64,000 bases of DNA from Streptomyces sp. BHT-5-2 (GTDB taxonomy: Bacteria > Actinomycetota > Actinomycetes > Streptomycetales > Streptomycetaceae): contig NZ_CP081496.1 of assembly GCF_019774615.1 (NCBI RefSeq), positions 744,001-808,000 on the forward strand. The letters run 5' to 3'. Every line of letters begins with the position of its first letter. Positions within the stretch are counted from its first letter, which is position 1. The notes beneath the pieces were generated by a model. The model did no database searches, was not told the DNA's origin, and saw nothing but the letters and a program-made list of their open reading frames with translations. The translations under genes were made by a program, and so were the position numbers. Positions 17,235-28,296 of this stretch are shown piece after piece.

Positions 17235-19769
17235 ATGTTCCGTACCGCCTTGCGCAATGTGCTCGCGCACAAGGCCCGGCTGCTGATGACCGTGCTCGCC
17301 GTGATGCTCGGCGTGGCCTTCGTCTCCGGCACCCTGGTCTTCACCTCGACCCTCTCCGACGCCACCCAGGCAGCCTCCCGCAAGGGCTTCGACAATGTCG
17401 ACGTGGCCATCCAGCGCGGTGGCTCCGACCGCACCGACGGCGCCCCCAGAGCGCGCTCCGCGCTCGACCGGGAACTGCTGGAGAAGGCCGCCCACCTGCC
17501 CGGCGCCGCCTCCGCCACCGGCACCGTCTCCGGCTTCACCGCCATCGCCGACAAGAGCGGCAAGCTGATCGGCGACGGCTTCTCCACCAGCGGCAGCAAC
17601 TACTTCCCCGGCAAGGACGGCAGCGACGCGCGCTATCCGATGCGGGACGGCGCCGCCCCCAAGGGCCCGGACCAGTTCGCGCTGGACGCCCGCACCGCCG
17701 ACCGGGCCGGCTACAAGGTCGGTGACACCGTCCGGATATCCGTCGACGGCCCGGTCCGGGAGCAGAAACTGACCGGCACCTTCACCACCGATGACGGTGC
17801 GGTCGGCGCCGGCGGCAGCCTGGCCCTGTTCGACACCGCCACCGCCCAGAAACTGTTCGCGGCGCCCGGCGAGTTCAGCGAGATCGACATCAAGGCCGCG
17901 CCGGGCACGTCCCAGACGGCCCTGAAGGGCGCGGTCGAGAAGATCCTGCCCAAGGAAGGCGCCACGGCCACGACCGGCACCGAACTCGCCGACGAGCAGG
18001 CCAAGTTCATCGCCCAGAGCATGGACGGCATGAAGACCGGCCTGCTGGCCTTCGCCGGTATCGCCCTCTTCGTCGGCGTGTTCATCATCGCCAACACCTT
18101 CACCATGCTGGTCGCCCAGCGCACCAAGGAGCTGGCGCTGCTGCGCGCGGTCGGCGCCAGCCGCCGCCAGGTCACCCGCTCGGTACTGACCGAGGCGTTC
18201 GTGGTCGGCACGGTGGCGGCGGTGACGGGCCTGCTGGGCGGCATAGGCATCGGCGCCGGACTGCGTGCCCTGATGGGCGTCACCGGGGCCAAGATGCCCG
18301 ACGGCCCGCTGGTGGTCTCGCCGGCCACGATCCTGATATCGCTGCTGGTCGGCATCGTCGTCACGGTCCTGGCCGCCTGGCTGCCCGGCCGCCGGGCCGC
18401 GAAGATCCCGCCGGTCGCCGCGATGAACAGCGTGCACGCCACCGCCACCACCAAGTCGCTGGTGGTCCGCAACACCATAGGCGCGCTCCTCGCGGGCTCC
18501 GGTACGGCCGCGGTGCTGGTCGCGACCGGAATGCCCGACGGCAAAGCCCTCATGTTCACCGGCGGGGCGCTGCTGATGATCGGTGTGTTCGTGCTGGCGC
18601 CGCTGCTGTCCCGTCCGCTGATCGCGGTGGCCGCCCCGGTGCTGCGGCTCTTCGGGATCTCGGGCGCCCTCGCCCGGCAGAACGCGGTCCGCAATCCGCG
18701 CCGTACGGCCGCCACGGCCTCCGCGCTGATGATCGGGCTGACCCTGATCACCGGCATGACCGTGACCGCGGGCAGCGTTCAGAAGGGCATCGACAAGATG
18801 GCCACCGACGCGCTGAAGGCCGACTACGTGGTCTCGATGGCGAGCCGTACGCCGCTCTCCCCCGACGTCGCGAAGAAACTGGCGTCCGTGGACGAGGTCA
18901 CCGCCTCCAGCCCGCTGCGCAACTCCCCCTCCCGCATCGGCACCGACACCCAGTACCTCACCGGCGTCAACGGCAAGGACTTCGGCAAGCTCACCCGGCT
19001 CGACTTCACCGAGGGCTCCCTCGGCACCCTCGCCGGCGACCGGGCCGTCGTGGACGACACCCTCGCCAAGGAGCAGGGCTGGCATCCCGGCTCCCGCCTG
19101 CCGGTGACCTTCGAGGACGGCAAGAAGGGCACGCTGACCATCGACGGGGTCTATCAGGGCAACCAGGTGATCCGGGGCATCATCCTGGACAACGGCACGC
19201 TCGCCCCGCACCAGAAGCACGCCACCGATATGCAGGTGCTGGTCAAGACGGCGCACGGCGCGACCGCCGAGGCCAAGGACTCCCTGGTCAAGGCCCTCGG
19301 CAAGAACCCGGCGATCACCGTCGCGGACAAGAAGGACGTCTCCGACGGCATCGCCAAGATGTTCACGCTGATGCTGAACATGCTCTACGGCCTGCTGGCC
19401 ATGGCGGTCATCGTGGCGGTGCTCGGCGTCATCAACACCCTGGCGATGTCGGTCTTCGAGCGCTCCCAGGAGATCGGCATGCTGCGCGCCATCGGCCTGG
19501 ACCGGCGCGGCATCAAGCGGATGGTGCGGCTGGAGTCGCTGGTGATCTCGCTCTTCGGCGGGGTGCTCGGCGTCGGCCTGGGTGTGTTCTTCGGCTGGGC
19601 GGCCGGTGAGGTGATCAGCGGTTCGCTGCCGACCTACGAGCTGGTGATGCCGTGGGGCCGGATGGCCGTCTTCCTCGCGATGGCCGCGCTGGTGGGCGTC
19701 CTGGCGGCACTGTGGCCGGCCCGCCGGGCGGCGAAGCTCAACATGCTCCAGGCCATCAAGGCGGAGTAG
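17235..19769 (+). CDS. FtsX-like ABC transporter permease (double MacB-type)
   Basis: An 844-residue permease. An N-terminal TM helix (residues about 16-38) is followed by a large extracytoplasmic MacB-like domain (about 45-255). Three TM helices near 265-400 come next, then a second helix and extracytoplasmic domain (about 480-700), and three C-terminal TM helices (about 710-835) with VLGVINTLAMSVFERSQEIGMLRAIG. Two FtsX cores in one chain are typical of actinobacterial MacB-like permeases working as a single subunit. It pairs with the upstream ATPase. A large hairpin follows. Confidence 0.9.
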   Translation: MFRTALRNVLAHKARLLMTVLAVMLGVAFVSGTLVFTSTLSDATQAASRKGFDNVDVAIQRGGSDRTDGAPRARSALDRELLEKAAHLPGAASATGTVSGFTAIADKSGKLIGDGFSTSGSNYFPGKDGSDARYPMRDGAAPKGPDQFALDARTADRAGYKVGDTVRISVDGPVREQKLTGTFTTDDGAVGAGGSLALFDTATAQKLFAAPGEFSEIDIKAAPGTSQTALKGAVEKILPKEGATATTGTELADEQAKFIAQSMDGMKTGLLAFAGIALFVGVFIIANTFTMLVAQRTKELALLRAVGASRRQVTRSVLTEAFVVGTVAAVTGLLGGIGIGAGLRALMGVTGAKMPDGPLVVSPATILISLLVGIVVTVLAAWLPGRRAAKIPPVAAMNSVHATATTKSLVVRNTIGALLAGSGTAAVLVATGMPDGKALMFTGGALLMIGVFVLAPLLSRPLIAVAAPVLRLFGISGALARQNAVRNPRRTAATASALMIGLTLITGMTVTAGSVQKGIDKMATDALKADYVVSMASRTPLSPDVAKKLASVDEVTASSPLRNSPSRIGTDTQYLTGVNGKDFGKLTRLDFTEGSLGTLAGDRAVVDDTLAKEQGWHPGSRLPVTFEDGKKGTLTIDGVYQGNQVIRGIILDNGTLAPHQKHATDMQVLVKTAHGATAEAKDSLVKALGKNPAITVADKKDVSDGIAKMFTLMLNMLYGLLAMAVIVAVLGVINTLAMSVFERSQEIGMLRAIGLDRRGIKRMVRLESLVISLFGGVLGVGLGVFFGWAAGEVISGSLPTYELVMPWGRMAVFLAMAALVGVLAALWPARRAAKLNMLQAIKAE

Positions 19770-19786
19770 CCCGGCACCCGGACGGC

Positions 19787-19834
19787 CCGAGGGCCCCGTT
19801 CCCCCGCATCAGGGCGGGGGAACGGGGCCCTCGG
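19787..19834. terminator. Long hairpin, bidirectional terminator
   Basis: CCGAGGGCCCCGTTCCCCCGC pairs, nearly perfectly, with GCGGGGGAACGGGGCCCTCGG. It lies between the convergent permease and methyltransferase genes, so it can serve both. Confidence 0.9.
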
Positions 19835-19852
19835 CGATGGGCGCCCGGCGGC

Positions 19853-21184
19853 TCAGCCCCGCCAGTCGCGGGCCCGCAGCGGCAGGCCGGAGGCGCCGGA
19901 GGCCGGCGTGCGGACCGCCAGCACCTGGTTGACCCCTATGCGGTTGCGCTCGAACGACAGCGCCGAGGCGGCCATGTAGAGCCGCCAGACCCGGGCCCGG
20001 CCCGGGGACGTGAGCCGCACCGCCGCGGCCCAGTGGGCCTCCAGATTGGCCACCCACTGACGCAGCGTCAGCGCGTAGTGCTCCCGGATCGCCTCCACGT
20101 CCCGCACCTCGAAGCCGGCCTCCTCCAGCTGGCCGACCGTCCGCCCCACCGGCGCCAGCTCGCCGTCGGGGAAGACGTAGCGGTCGATGAACTCGTCGAC
20201 GCGGTAGCTCTCCTCGTCGGCCAGTGGCCGCCGGGCGATCTGGTGGTTCAGCAGCCGCCCGCCGGGCTTCAGCAGATCGTGCAGCAGTCCCGCGTACTCC
20301 GCGTACCGGGCCCGGCCGACGTGCTCGGCCATCCCGATCGAGGAGATCGCGTCGAACGGCCCGTCGTCGATCTCGCGGTAGTCCTGCACCCGGATCTCGA
20401 TCCGGTCGGTGAGCCCGGCCTCGGCGATCCGCTTGCGGGCGTAGCCGGCCTGCTCCTCGGAGAGGGTGATGCCGACCGCCCGGACGCCGTACTCGCGGGC
20501 CGCGTGCAGCACCATCGAACCCCAGCCGCAGCCCACGTCCAGCAGCCGCTGCCCCTCCCCCAGGCCGAGCTTGCGGCAGATCAGGTCGAGCTTGGCGCGC
20601 TGGGCGTCCTCCAGGGTGGCGACGCCGCCGGGCGCCTCCCCGTCGGGCCGCCAGTAGGCGCAGGAGTAGACCATGGACGGGCCGAGCACCAGCTCGTAGA
20701 AGTCGTTGCCGACGTCGTAGTGATGGCTGATCGCCTGCCGGTCGCGGAGCAGGGAGTGCAGGGCCCCGCGGCGCGGGCGGGCCTCCTCGGCGGGCGGCGC
20801 GGGCGGGACGGGAAGGCCGGCCAGGGACAGCAGTTCCCTGGCGGCGGACCGGATCTCGGGTCGGGCCAGGGCACGCAGCGCGGCGATCCGCGGCGCCTTC
20901 GGGGCATCGGCGCCGCCCCGCTCCCAGATCAGTCCGGCGAGCAGGTCCAGCGCCGTGTAGAGGTCGCCTTCGACGTCGATGTCGCCGGCCACCCAGGCCC
21001 GGGCCAGCCCCAACTCACCTGGTTTGAACAGGAGTCGGCGCAGCGCACGGCGGTTTCGGATGACGAGCACAGGGGCCCCCGGGGGGCCGGACTCACTGTG
21101 GTCCCAGGCGCGGATCCGCACCGGGAGCGGGGCCCCCAGCACCTCCTCGGCGAGCTCGGTGAGCCGTCCAGCGGCACCGGCCAT
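19853..21184 (-). CDS. Cyclopropane-fatty-acyl-phospholipid synthase family methyltransferase
   Basis: A 443-residue SAM-dependent methyltransferase. An N-terminal CFA-type domain precedes ISHHYDVGNDFYELVLGPSMVYSCAYW, the family hallmark. The SAM motif is LDVGCGWGSM, and GMAEHVG and MAASALSFERNRIGVNQVL follow. Family members methylenate or methylate unsaturated fatty acyl chains in membrane phospholipids. I chose ATG 21184, with GGAGGTG eight bases upstream; a GTG nine bases earlier overlaps that RBS. Transcribed in the same direction as ndh, but a terminator-like hairpin separates them. Confidence 0.9.
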   Translation of the reverse strand: MAGAAGRLTELAEEVLGAPLPVRIRAWDHSESGPPGAPVLVIRNRRALRRLLFKPGELGLARAWVAGDIDVEGDLYTALDLLAGLIWERGGADAPKAPRIAALRALARPEIRSAARELLSLAGLPVPPAPPAEEARPRRGALHSLLRDRQAISHHYDVGNDFYELVLGPSMVYSCAYWRPDGEAPGGVATLEDAQRAKLDLICRKLGLGEGQRLLDVGCGWGSMVLHAAREYGVRAVGITLSEEQAGYARKRIAEAGLTDRIEIRVQDYREIDDGPFDAISSIGMAEHVGRARYAEYAGLLHDLLKPGGRLLNHQIARRPLADEESYRVDEFIDRYVFPDGELAPVGRTVGQLEEAGFEVRDVEAIREHYALTLRQWVANLEAHWAAAVRLTSPGRARVWRLYMAASALSFERNRIGVNQVLAVRTPASGASGLPLRARDWRG

Positions 21185-21319
21185 GTCGCACACCTCCGTC
21201 GTGACGAGTCGGGCAAAGAAGTTTCACCCACCACCTAAACGTCAAGTGGGCGCCCACATAGTCCCGTTCGCCAGCAAGAGAACAACATGCAGTCCGGTTT
21301 CGGCCACACCCCGGGCACG

Positions 21320-21359
21320 CCGAAGGGCGCCCGCCCCACGGATGGCGGACGCCCTTCGG
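21320..21359. terminator. Hairpin terminator after ndh
   Basis: CCGAAGGGCG(C)CCGCC pairs with GGCGG(A)CGCCCTTCGG around a CCACGGAT loop, just past the NADH dehydrogenase stop codon. Confidence 0.85.
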
Positions 21360-21385
21360 GCTGGTCGGAGTACCCGACCGGTGAC

Positions 21386-22774
21386 TCAGGAAGCCTTGGC
21401 CTTCGGCTTGTTCCCGTCGGCCGCGGCGGCCGGGGCGGGCGCGGGCTTGGCGGCCTCGTAGAACTCCTCGCGGGGGTTCTCCATGGCGCCGAGCGAGACC
21501 ACCTCGCGCTTGAGGAAGGTGGCCAGCGTCCAGTCGGCGAAGACCCGGATCTTGCGGTTGTACGTCGGCATCGCCATGCCGTGGTACGCGCGGTGCATGT
21601 ACCAGGCGAGACGACCCTTGAGCTTGATCTTCATCTTGCCCATGACGATCATCGCGACGCCCTTGTGCAGGCCGAGACCGGCGACCGCACCCTTGTTGGC
21701 GTGGCTGTACTCCTTCTGCGGGAAGCCCCGCATGCCGGAGACCACGTTGTCGCCGAGGACCTTGGCCTGCCGCAGCGCGTGCTGCGCGTTCGGCGGGCAC
21801 CAGGCGTTCTCGTTGCCGTTCCGGCGGCCGACCATGTCCGGGACCTGGGCGTTGTCGCCCGCGGCCCAGATGTAGTCGGTGCCCTGCACCTGGAGGGTGG
21901 CGGCGGTGTCGATGTGACCGCGCGGGCCCAGCGGCAGGCCGAAGCGGGACAGCGCCGGGTTCGGCTTGACGCCGGCGGTCCACACGATGGTGTTGGAGAG
22001 CACCTCGAGGCCGTTGTCGAGGACGACCTGGCCGTCGACGCAGGACTTCATGCCGGTCTTGAGGTAGACCTCGACGCCGCGGGACTCCAGGTGCTCCTTG
22101 CCGTAGGCGCCGAGCTTGGGACCGACCTCGGGGAGGATCTTGTCCGCGACGTCGACCAGCAGGAAGCGCATGTCCTCGCGCTTGACGTTCTTGTAGTACT
22201 TCGCGGCGTCGCGGGCCATGTCCTCGACCTCGCCGACGGTCTCCGCACCGGCGAAGCCACCGCCGATGAAGACGAAGGTCAGCGCCTTGCGGCGGACCTC
22301 CTCGTCGGTCGTGGAGTCGGCCTTGTCCAGCTGCTCCAGAACGTGGTTGCGCAGGCCGATGGCCTCCTCGACGCCCTTCATGCCGATGCCGTTCTCGGCC
22401 AGGCCGGGGATCGGGAAGGTACGGGAGACCGCGCCCATGGCGACGACCAGGTAGTCGAAGGGCAGCTCGTACGCATCGCCCACCAGCGGGGCGATCGTGG
22501 CGACCTTGCGGTCCTGGTCGATGGTGGTCACCCGGCCGGTGAGGACCTCCGCCTTGGGCAGCACGCGCCGCAGCGGGACCACAACGTGGCGAGGGGAGAT
22601 GCTGCCGGCCGCAGCTTCAGGGAGGAAGGGCTGGTACGTCATGTACGAGCGCGGGTCGACGACCGTGACGGTCGCCTCGCCGTACCGCATCTTCTTCAGG
22701 ATGCGACGCGCCGCGTACAAACCTACGTACCCACCGCCTACAACGAGGATCCTGGGACGCTCCGTGGTGCTCAT
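21386..22774 (-). CDS. ndh: Type II NADH dehydrogenase (FAD-dependent)
   Basis: A 462-residue single-subunit NADH:quinone oxidoreductase. The FAD-binding Rossmann motif is VVGGGYVGLYAA at the N-terminus; the NADH-binding motif FIGGGFAGAETVGE is near residue 165; AAGDNAQVPD is in the C-terminal FAD region. It feeds electrons to quinone without pumping protons. ATG 22774 is chosen from homology; no strong RBS precedes it, though GGGGGTGGA is nearby. A CCCCCCATGTGGGGG hairpin lies 16-30 bases upstream and a Rex-like site about 35 bases upstream. An acidic/Ala-Pro-Lys tail ends the protein. Confidence 0.9.
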   Translation of the reverse strand: MSTTERPRILVVGGGYVGLYAARRILKKMRYGEATVTVVDPRSYMTYQPFLPEAAAGSISPRHVVVPLRRVLPKAEVLTGRVTTIDQDRKVATIAPLVGDAYELPFDYLVVAMGAVSRTFPIPGLAENGIGMKGVEEAIGLRNHVLEQLDKADSTTDEEVRRKALTFVFIGGGFAGAETVGEVEDMARDAAKYYKNVKREDMRFLLVDVADKILPEVGPKLGAYGKEHLESRGVEVYLKTGMKSCVDGQVVLDNGLEVLSNTIVWTAGVKPNPALSRFGLPLGPRGHIDTAATLQVQGTDYIWAAGDNAQVPDMVGRRNGNENAWCPPNAQHALRQAKVLGDNVVSGMRGFPQKEYSHANKGAVAGLGLHKGVAMIVMGKMKIKLKGRLAWYMHRAYHGMAMPTYNRKIRVFADWTLATFLKREVVSLGAMENPREEFYEAAKPAPAPAAAADGNKPKAKAS

Positions 22775-23290
22775 GCAATCGAGTATCCACCCCCACATGG
22801 GGGGTCGCTCGTGAGCCCCTTCACAAGAATGACGAGGGCATCTGCTACACTCCGCCGGCTTCGTGACCGACGCCATAGCGCGTTCCGGGAACCACGGTAT
22901 AACGCGACACGTTGGACACCCCTGTTGATCAGGGCTTGTCCGCTCGTGAGCGGCTCTGTCACACCCCTCGCGGACACTCTCGTCACGCGGTGGAGACCCA
23001 CCGTAGACCCGGCAGTCCTCGGGCAGATGAGTCCTAGGACCTTCGAATGAGGGTCGGATGGCCCCCGAGTTCGCCCGGGAGGCGGGTTTTTCATGTGAAG
23101 GATTTCACGAACCTTTTTTCCGGCGGCCCTTCCGGAACCCCTCCAGCGCCCCCGAAGCCCGCTCGGACGGCGCCGCGTCCGCTCAAAACGCCCGTTCTGA
23201 GCGGAGGTTGCGGCACCGTCCCGAGCGGTGCGCGGGCCCTGCCGTCAGGCGAGGCTCCAGGCGATTCCGTCCAGCATCGCCCGCAAAGTG
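22775..23290. other. Intergenic region between ppx and ndh
   Basis: 516 bp holding the ndh promoter and leader, including the Rex-like site at 22810-22825. Further right, 23080-23125 has a CCCG/CGGG stem with a TTTTT tract and a second T-run. No gene is supported. Confidence 0.5.
22810..22825. promoter_or_regulatory. Candidate Rex (ROP) operator upstream of ndh
   Basis: CGTGAGCCCCTTCACA matches the Rex consensus TGTGAACGCGTTCACA at 12 of 16 positions, including the whole right half. In Streptomyces, Rex senses NADH/NAD+ and represses respiratory genes. Position 35 bases before the ndh start fits a repressor site. Binding is inferred. Confidence 0.55.
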
Positions 23291-24244
23291 TCACTCGTCA
23301 TCGAGTGCCGCGTGCCAAGCAATGCCGTCCAGAATGTCGTGTTCGCTGACCACGACCTCGTCGGCGTCGATCCGCTCCATGATCTCCAGCAGGACCAGGG
23401 CACCGGCGGCGATGACGTCGACCCGGCCGGGGTGGAGGACCGGGATCGCGGCCCGCTCGGCGTGGGTGGAGGCCAGCAGCCGCTCGGTGATCTCGCGGAC
23501 CGCGGCCCGGGAGATCCGCGAGTGGTGAATGGCGGCGGAGTCGTAGTGGTCCAGGCCCTGGGAGATGGCGGCGACGGTGGTCACCGAGCCGGCCAGGCCG
23601 ACGAGGGTGGCGGCCTCGGTCAGCGGGACGGTCTCCTCGGCGCGATCCAGGGCCGCGGCGATGTCGGCCCTGATCGCGGCGACCTGGGTCACGGTGGGCG
23701 GGTCGGTGATCTGCCCGTCGTGCAGGAGGTGGCGCTCGGTCATCCGGACGCAGCCGACGTCGACCGAGCGGGCCGCCCGGACCGTCTCACCGCCGAGCAC
23801 GAACTCCGTGGAGCCGCCTCCGATGTCCACGACGAGGTAGGGGAGTTCGATGTGCGGGTGGCCGGTCAGCTCCTTGGTGGCGCCGTTGAAGGAGAACTCC
23901 GCCTCCTGGTCGCCGGTGATCACCTCGGGCTCGACGCCCAGGATGTCCACCACACCGCGGACGAAGTCGTCGCGGTTCTCCGCGTCCCGGGAGGCCGAGG
24001 TCGCCACGAAGCGGACGTGCTCCGCGCCCAGCCCCTTGATCACCGCGGCGTACTCCCGGCAGGCGGCGAAGGTGCGCTCCAGCGCCTCGGGCGCCAGCCG
24101 CCCGGTGCGGTCCACGCCCTGGCCCAGCCGGACGATCTGCATCCGGCGGTCGAGCTCCTTCAGCTCGCCGGTGGCCGGATCGACGTCCGCGACCAGCAGG
24201 CGGATGGAGTTCGTACCGCAGTCGACGGCGGCGACACGCTTCAC
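23291..24244 (-). CDS. ppx: Exopolyphosphatase / guanosine pentaphosphatase (Ppx/GppA)
   Basis: A 317-residue enzyme of the ASKHA phosphatase superfamily: AAVDCGTNSIRLLVAD (phosphate 1), VVDIGGGSTEFVLGG (phosphate 2), and GLAGSVTTVAAI. It hydrolyses terminal phosphate from polyphosphate or pppGpp. The length fits the short actinobacterial form lacking the C-terminal HD-like domain. The start is GTG 24244, which overlaps the upstream stop in a GTGA 4-base arrangement, so it is translationally coupled to the DUF501 gene. Confidence 0.9.
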   Translation of the reverse strand: MKRVAAVDCGTNSIRLLVADVDPATGELKELDRRMQIVRLGQGVDRTGRLAPEALERTFAACREYAAVIKGLGAEHVRFVATSASRDAENRDDFVRGVVDILGVEPEVITGDQEAEFSFNGATKELTGHPHIELPYLVVDIGGGSTEFVLGGETVRAARSVDVGCVRMTERHLLHDGQITDPPTVTQVAAIRADIAAALDRAEETVPLTEAATLVGLAGSVTTVAAISQGLDHYDSAAIHHSRISRAAVREITERLLASTHAERAAIPVLHPGRVDVIAAGALVLLEIMERIDADEVVVSEHDILDGIAWHAALDDE

Positions 24245-24795
24245 TCGGACTCTCCTTCGTCGGTCCGGCCGCCGTCCTCGGCGCACGGGGTCACGCACGG
24301 GCCCTTGCGCCACCACTCCGGCAGCATCGCGAGCGCCTCGTCGCCGAGCGGGTTGACGCCCGGACCGGCGGCCAGCGAGTGGCCGACGAGGACGTGCAGG
24401 CACTTGACCCGGTCGGGCATCCCGCCGGCGCTCGGGAAGCCCTGCAGCACCTCGACGGCGTCCCGCCGGCGGATGTAGTCCTCGTGGGCCGCGCGGTAGG
24501 CGGCGGCCAGCTCGGGGTCGTTCGCCAGCCGCTCGGTCATCTCCTTCATCACGCCGTTGGCCTCCAGCGTGCCGATCGCGGAGGCGGCGCGCGGGCAGGT
24601 CAGGTAGTAGAGCGTGGGGAAGGGGGTGCCGTCCTCCAGGCGCGGCGCGGTCTCGACGACGTCCGGCTGCCCGCAGGGGCAGCGGTGCGCGATGGTGCGC
24701 AGGCCGCGCGGCGGGCGGCCGAGCTGCTCCTTGAAGGCGGCGATGTCCGCGGCGGTGGGCTCGGTGGGCTCGGTCTGGGGCGGAGGCGTGTCCAT
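24241..24795 (-). CDS. DUF501 domain protein
   Basis: A 184-residue protein with the DUF501 pattern: FKEQLGRPPRGLRTIAHRCPCGQPDVVETAPRLEDGTPFPTLYYLTCPRA, then GGMPDRVKCLHVLVGHSLA. The CxC and TCP residues could bind metal. The family is actinobacterial, of unknown function, and almost always sits between divIC and ppx, as here. It overlaps ppx by four bases. Confidence 0.9.
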   Translation of the reverse strand: MDTPPPQTEPTEPTAADIAAFKEQLGRPPRGLRTIAHRCPCGQPDVVETAPRLEDGTPFPTLYYLTCPRAASAIGTLEANGVMKEMTERLANDPELAAAYRAAHEDYIRRRDAVEVLQGFPSAGGMPDRVKCLHVLVGHSLAAGPGVNPLGDEALAMLPEWWRKGPCVTPCAEDGGRTDEGESE

Positions 24796-24918
24796 GTGCG
24801 CTTTCGTGAAGGCCGGTGACGGGGGACGAACGGGGCCGGGTGGCCGGCGGGCCGGTGGCGTCCCGTACCGCCGGGGCGGCCCCGCCCGTACAGTCTCGCC
24901 GCTGCCGGCCGGTGCGGG

Positions 24919-25413
24919 CTACCGCCCGCCGGCGGCGGCCGGGGTGGTGTGGACGGCGTCGGCCCGGTCCGTGCGGTCGACATCGTCCCAGAGCTTGTCG
25001 TACCAGGGGCGCTGGGTGGTGTCCGCCCCCTTGGGCGCGGCGCGGACGCCGGAGCCGTCCTGGACGATGTACCCGGTCTCGCCCGGCATGACGTAGTGGA
25101 GATGGCGGCGGGCCTGCTGCCGGACGTAGGCCGGATCCTGCCAGCGGGCCTTCTCGTCGCGCAGCCGGTCGAGCGCGGCGGCCGCTTCCTGGGCCTTGCG
25201 GCGCTGGTCGGCGATGTCCGAGCGCTGGGTGATGTACTGCCTTATCGGGTAGGCCAGGGCGACCACCAGCGAGCACATCACCAGCGCCAGCAGGGCGGCG
25301 CGGCCGGTGAGGCGGTTGCGGCGGGGCCGCCGCCGGGCGCGGTTGACGCGGGCGGCGGCCTGTTCGCCGAGCGCCTTGAGCCGGGTCGCGGTGGAGGACC
25401 GGTCCGCGGGCAC
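24919..25413 (-). CDS. divIC: Septum formation initiator, DivIC/FtsB family
   Basis: A 164-residue bitopic membrane protein. A basic cytoplasmic N-terminus leads to a TM helix (AALLALVMCSLVVALAYPI, about residues 38-56). A coiled coil (ITQRSDIADQRRKAQEAAAALDRL) follows, then the conserved DPAYVRQQARRHLHYVMPGETGY. DivIC/FtsB bridges divisome components at sporulation septa. GTG 25413 follows GGGGAGG; starts at 25467 or 25485 would add an unsupported N-terminus. It lies between eno and DUF501/ppx, the usual actinobacterial order. Confidence 0.88.
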   Translation of the reverse strand: MPADRSSTATRLKALGEQAAARVNRARRRPRRNRLTGRAALLALVMCSLVVALAYPIRQYITQRSDIADQRRKAQEAAAALDRLRDEKARWQDPAYVRQQARRHLHYVMPGETGYIVQDGSGVRAAPKGADTTQRPWYDKLWDDVDRTDRADAVHTTPAAAGGR

Positions 25414-25553
25414 GTCGTCTCGCCTCCCCTTCAGCTTCCGTCCTGACGTCGTCACGGCGGGCGTCATGACGTACGTCCCCGGCAACGGTACGGGACCGGC
25501 GCCGGGGACGCGGCACTTAGGGGCCTGTGGCGTCGGCCCCCGCGGTGCTTACT

Positions 25554-28072
<2,519 letters not shown>

Positions 28073-28208
28073 TCGAAGGGCCCGCTTTGGCGAGCGGTCC
28101 TGACCGTAAGCAGTAACCCTGTTGGTGTTCAAACCCCATCTTCTGAACCAAGTTGACCGTTTTTGATCAATGCACGGACTGTTTCCGCAGGTAGACCCCG
28201 TTATGGGA

Positions 28209-28238
28209 GCGGGGGGCGGGGTGCACCCCGCCCCCCGC
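28209..28238. terminator. Perfect palindromic hairpin after rpfC
   Basis: GCGGGGGGCGGGGTG and CACCCCGCCCCCCGC form a perfect 15+15 palindrome about 60 bases past the stop of the minus-strand rpfC-like gene. It is a likely terminator that insulates the riboswitch promoter region. Confidence 0.85.
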
Positions 28239-28296
28239 AACGAGAGCCATATCTCACTTTTACGAAACGGCGGGAAATCCGGCGAACTGCCGGTAA

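Noticed and set aside
22980..23070. Possible tRNA-like sequence with CCTTCGAATG
   Set aside because: The flanking bases do not form a 5-bp T-stem, and no acceptor or anticodon arm can be drawn.
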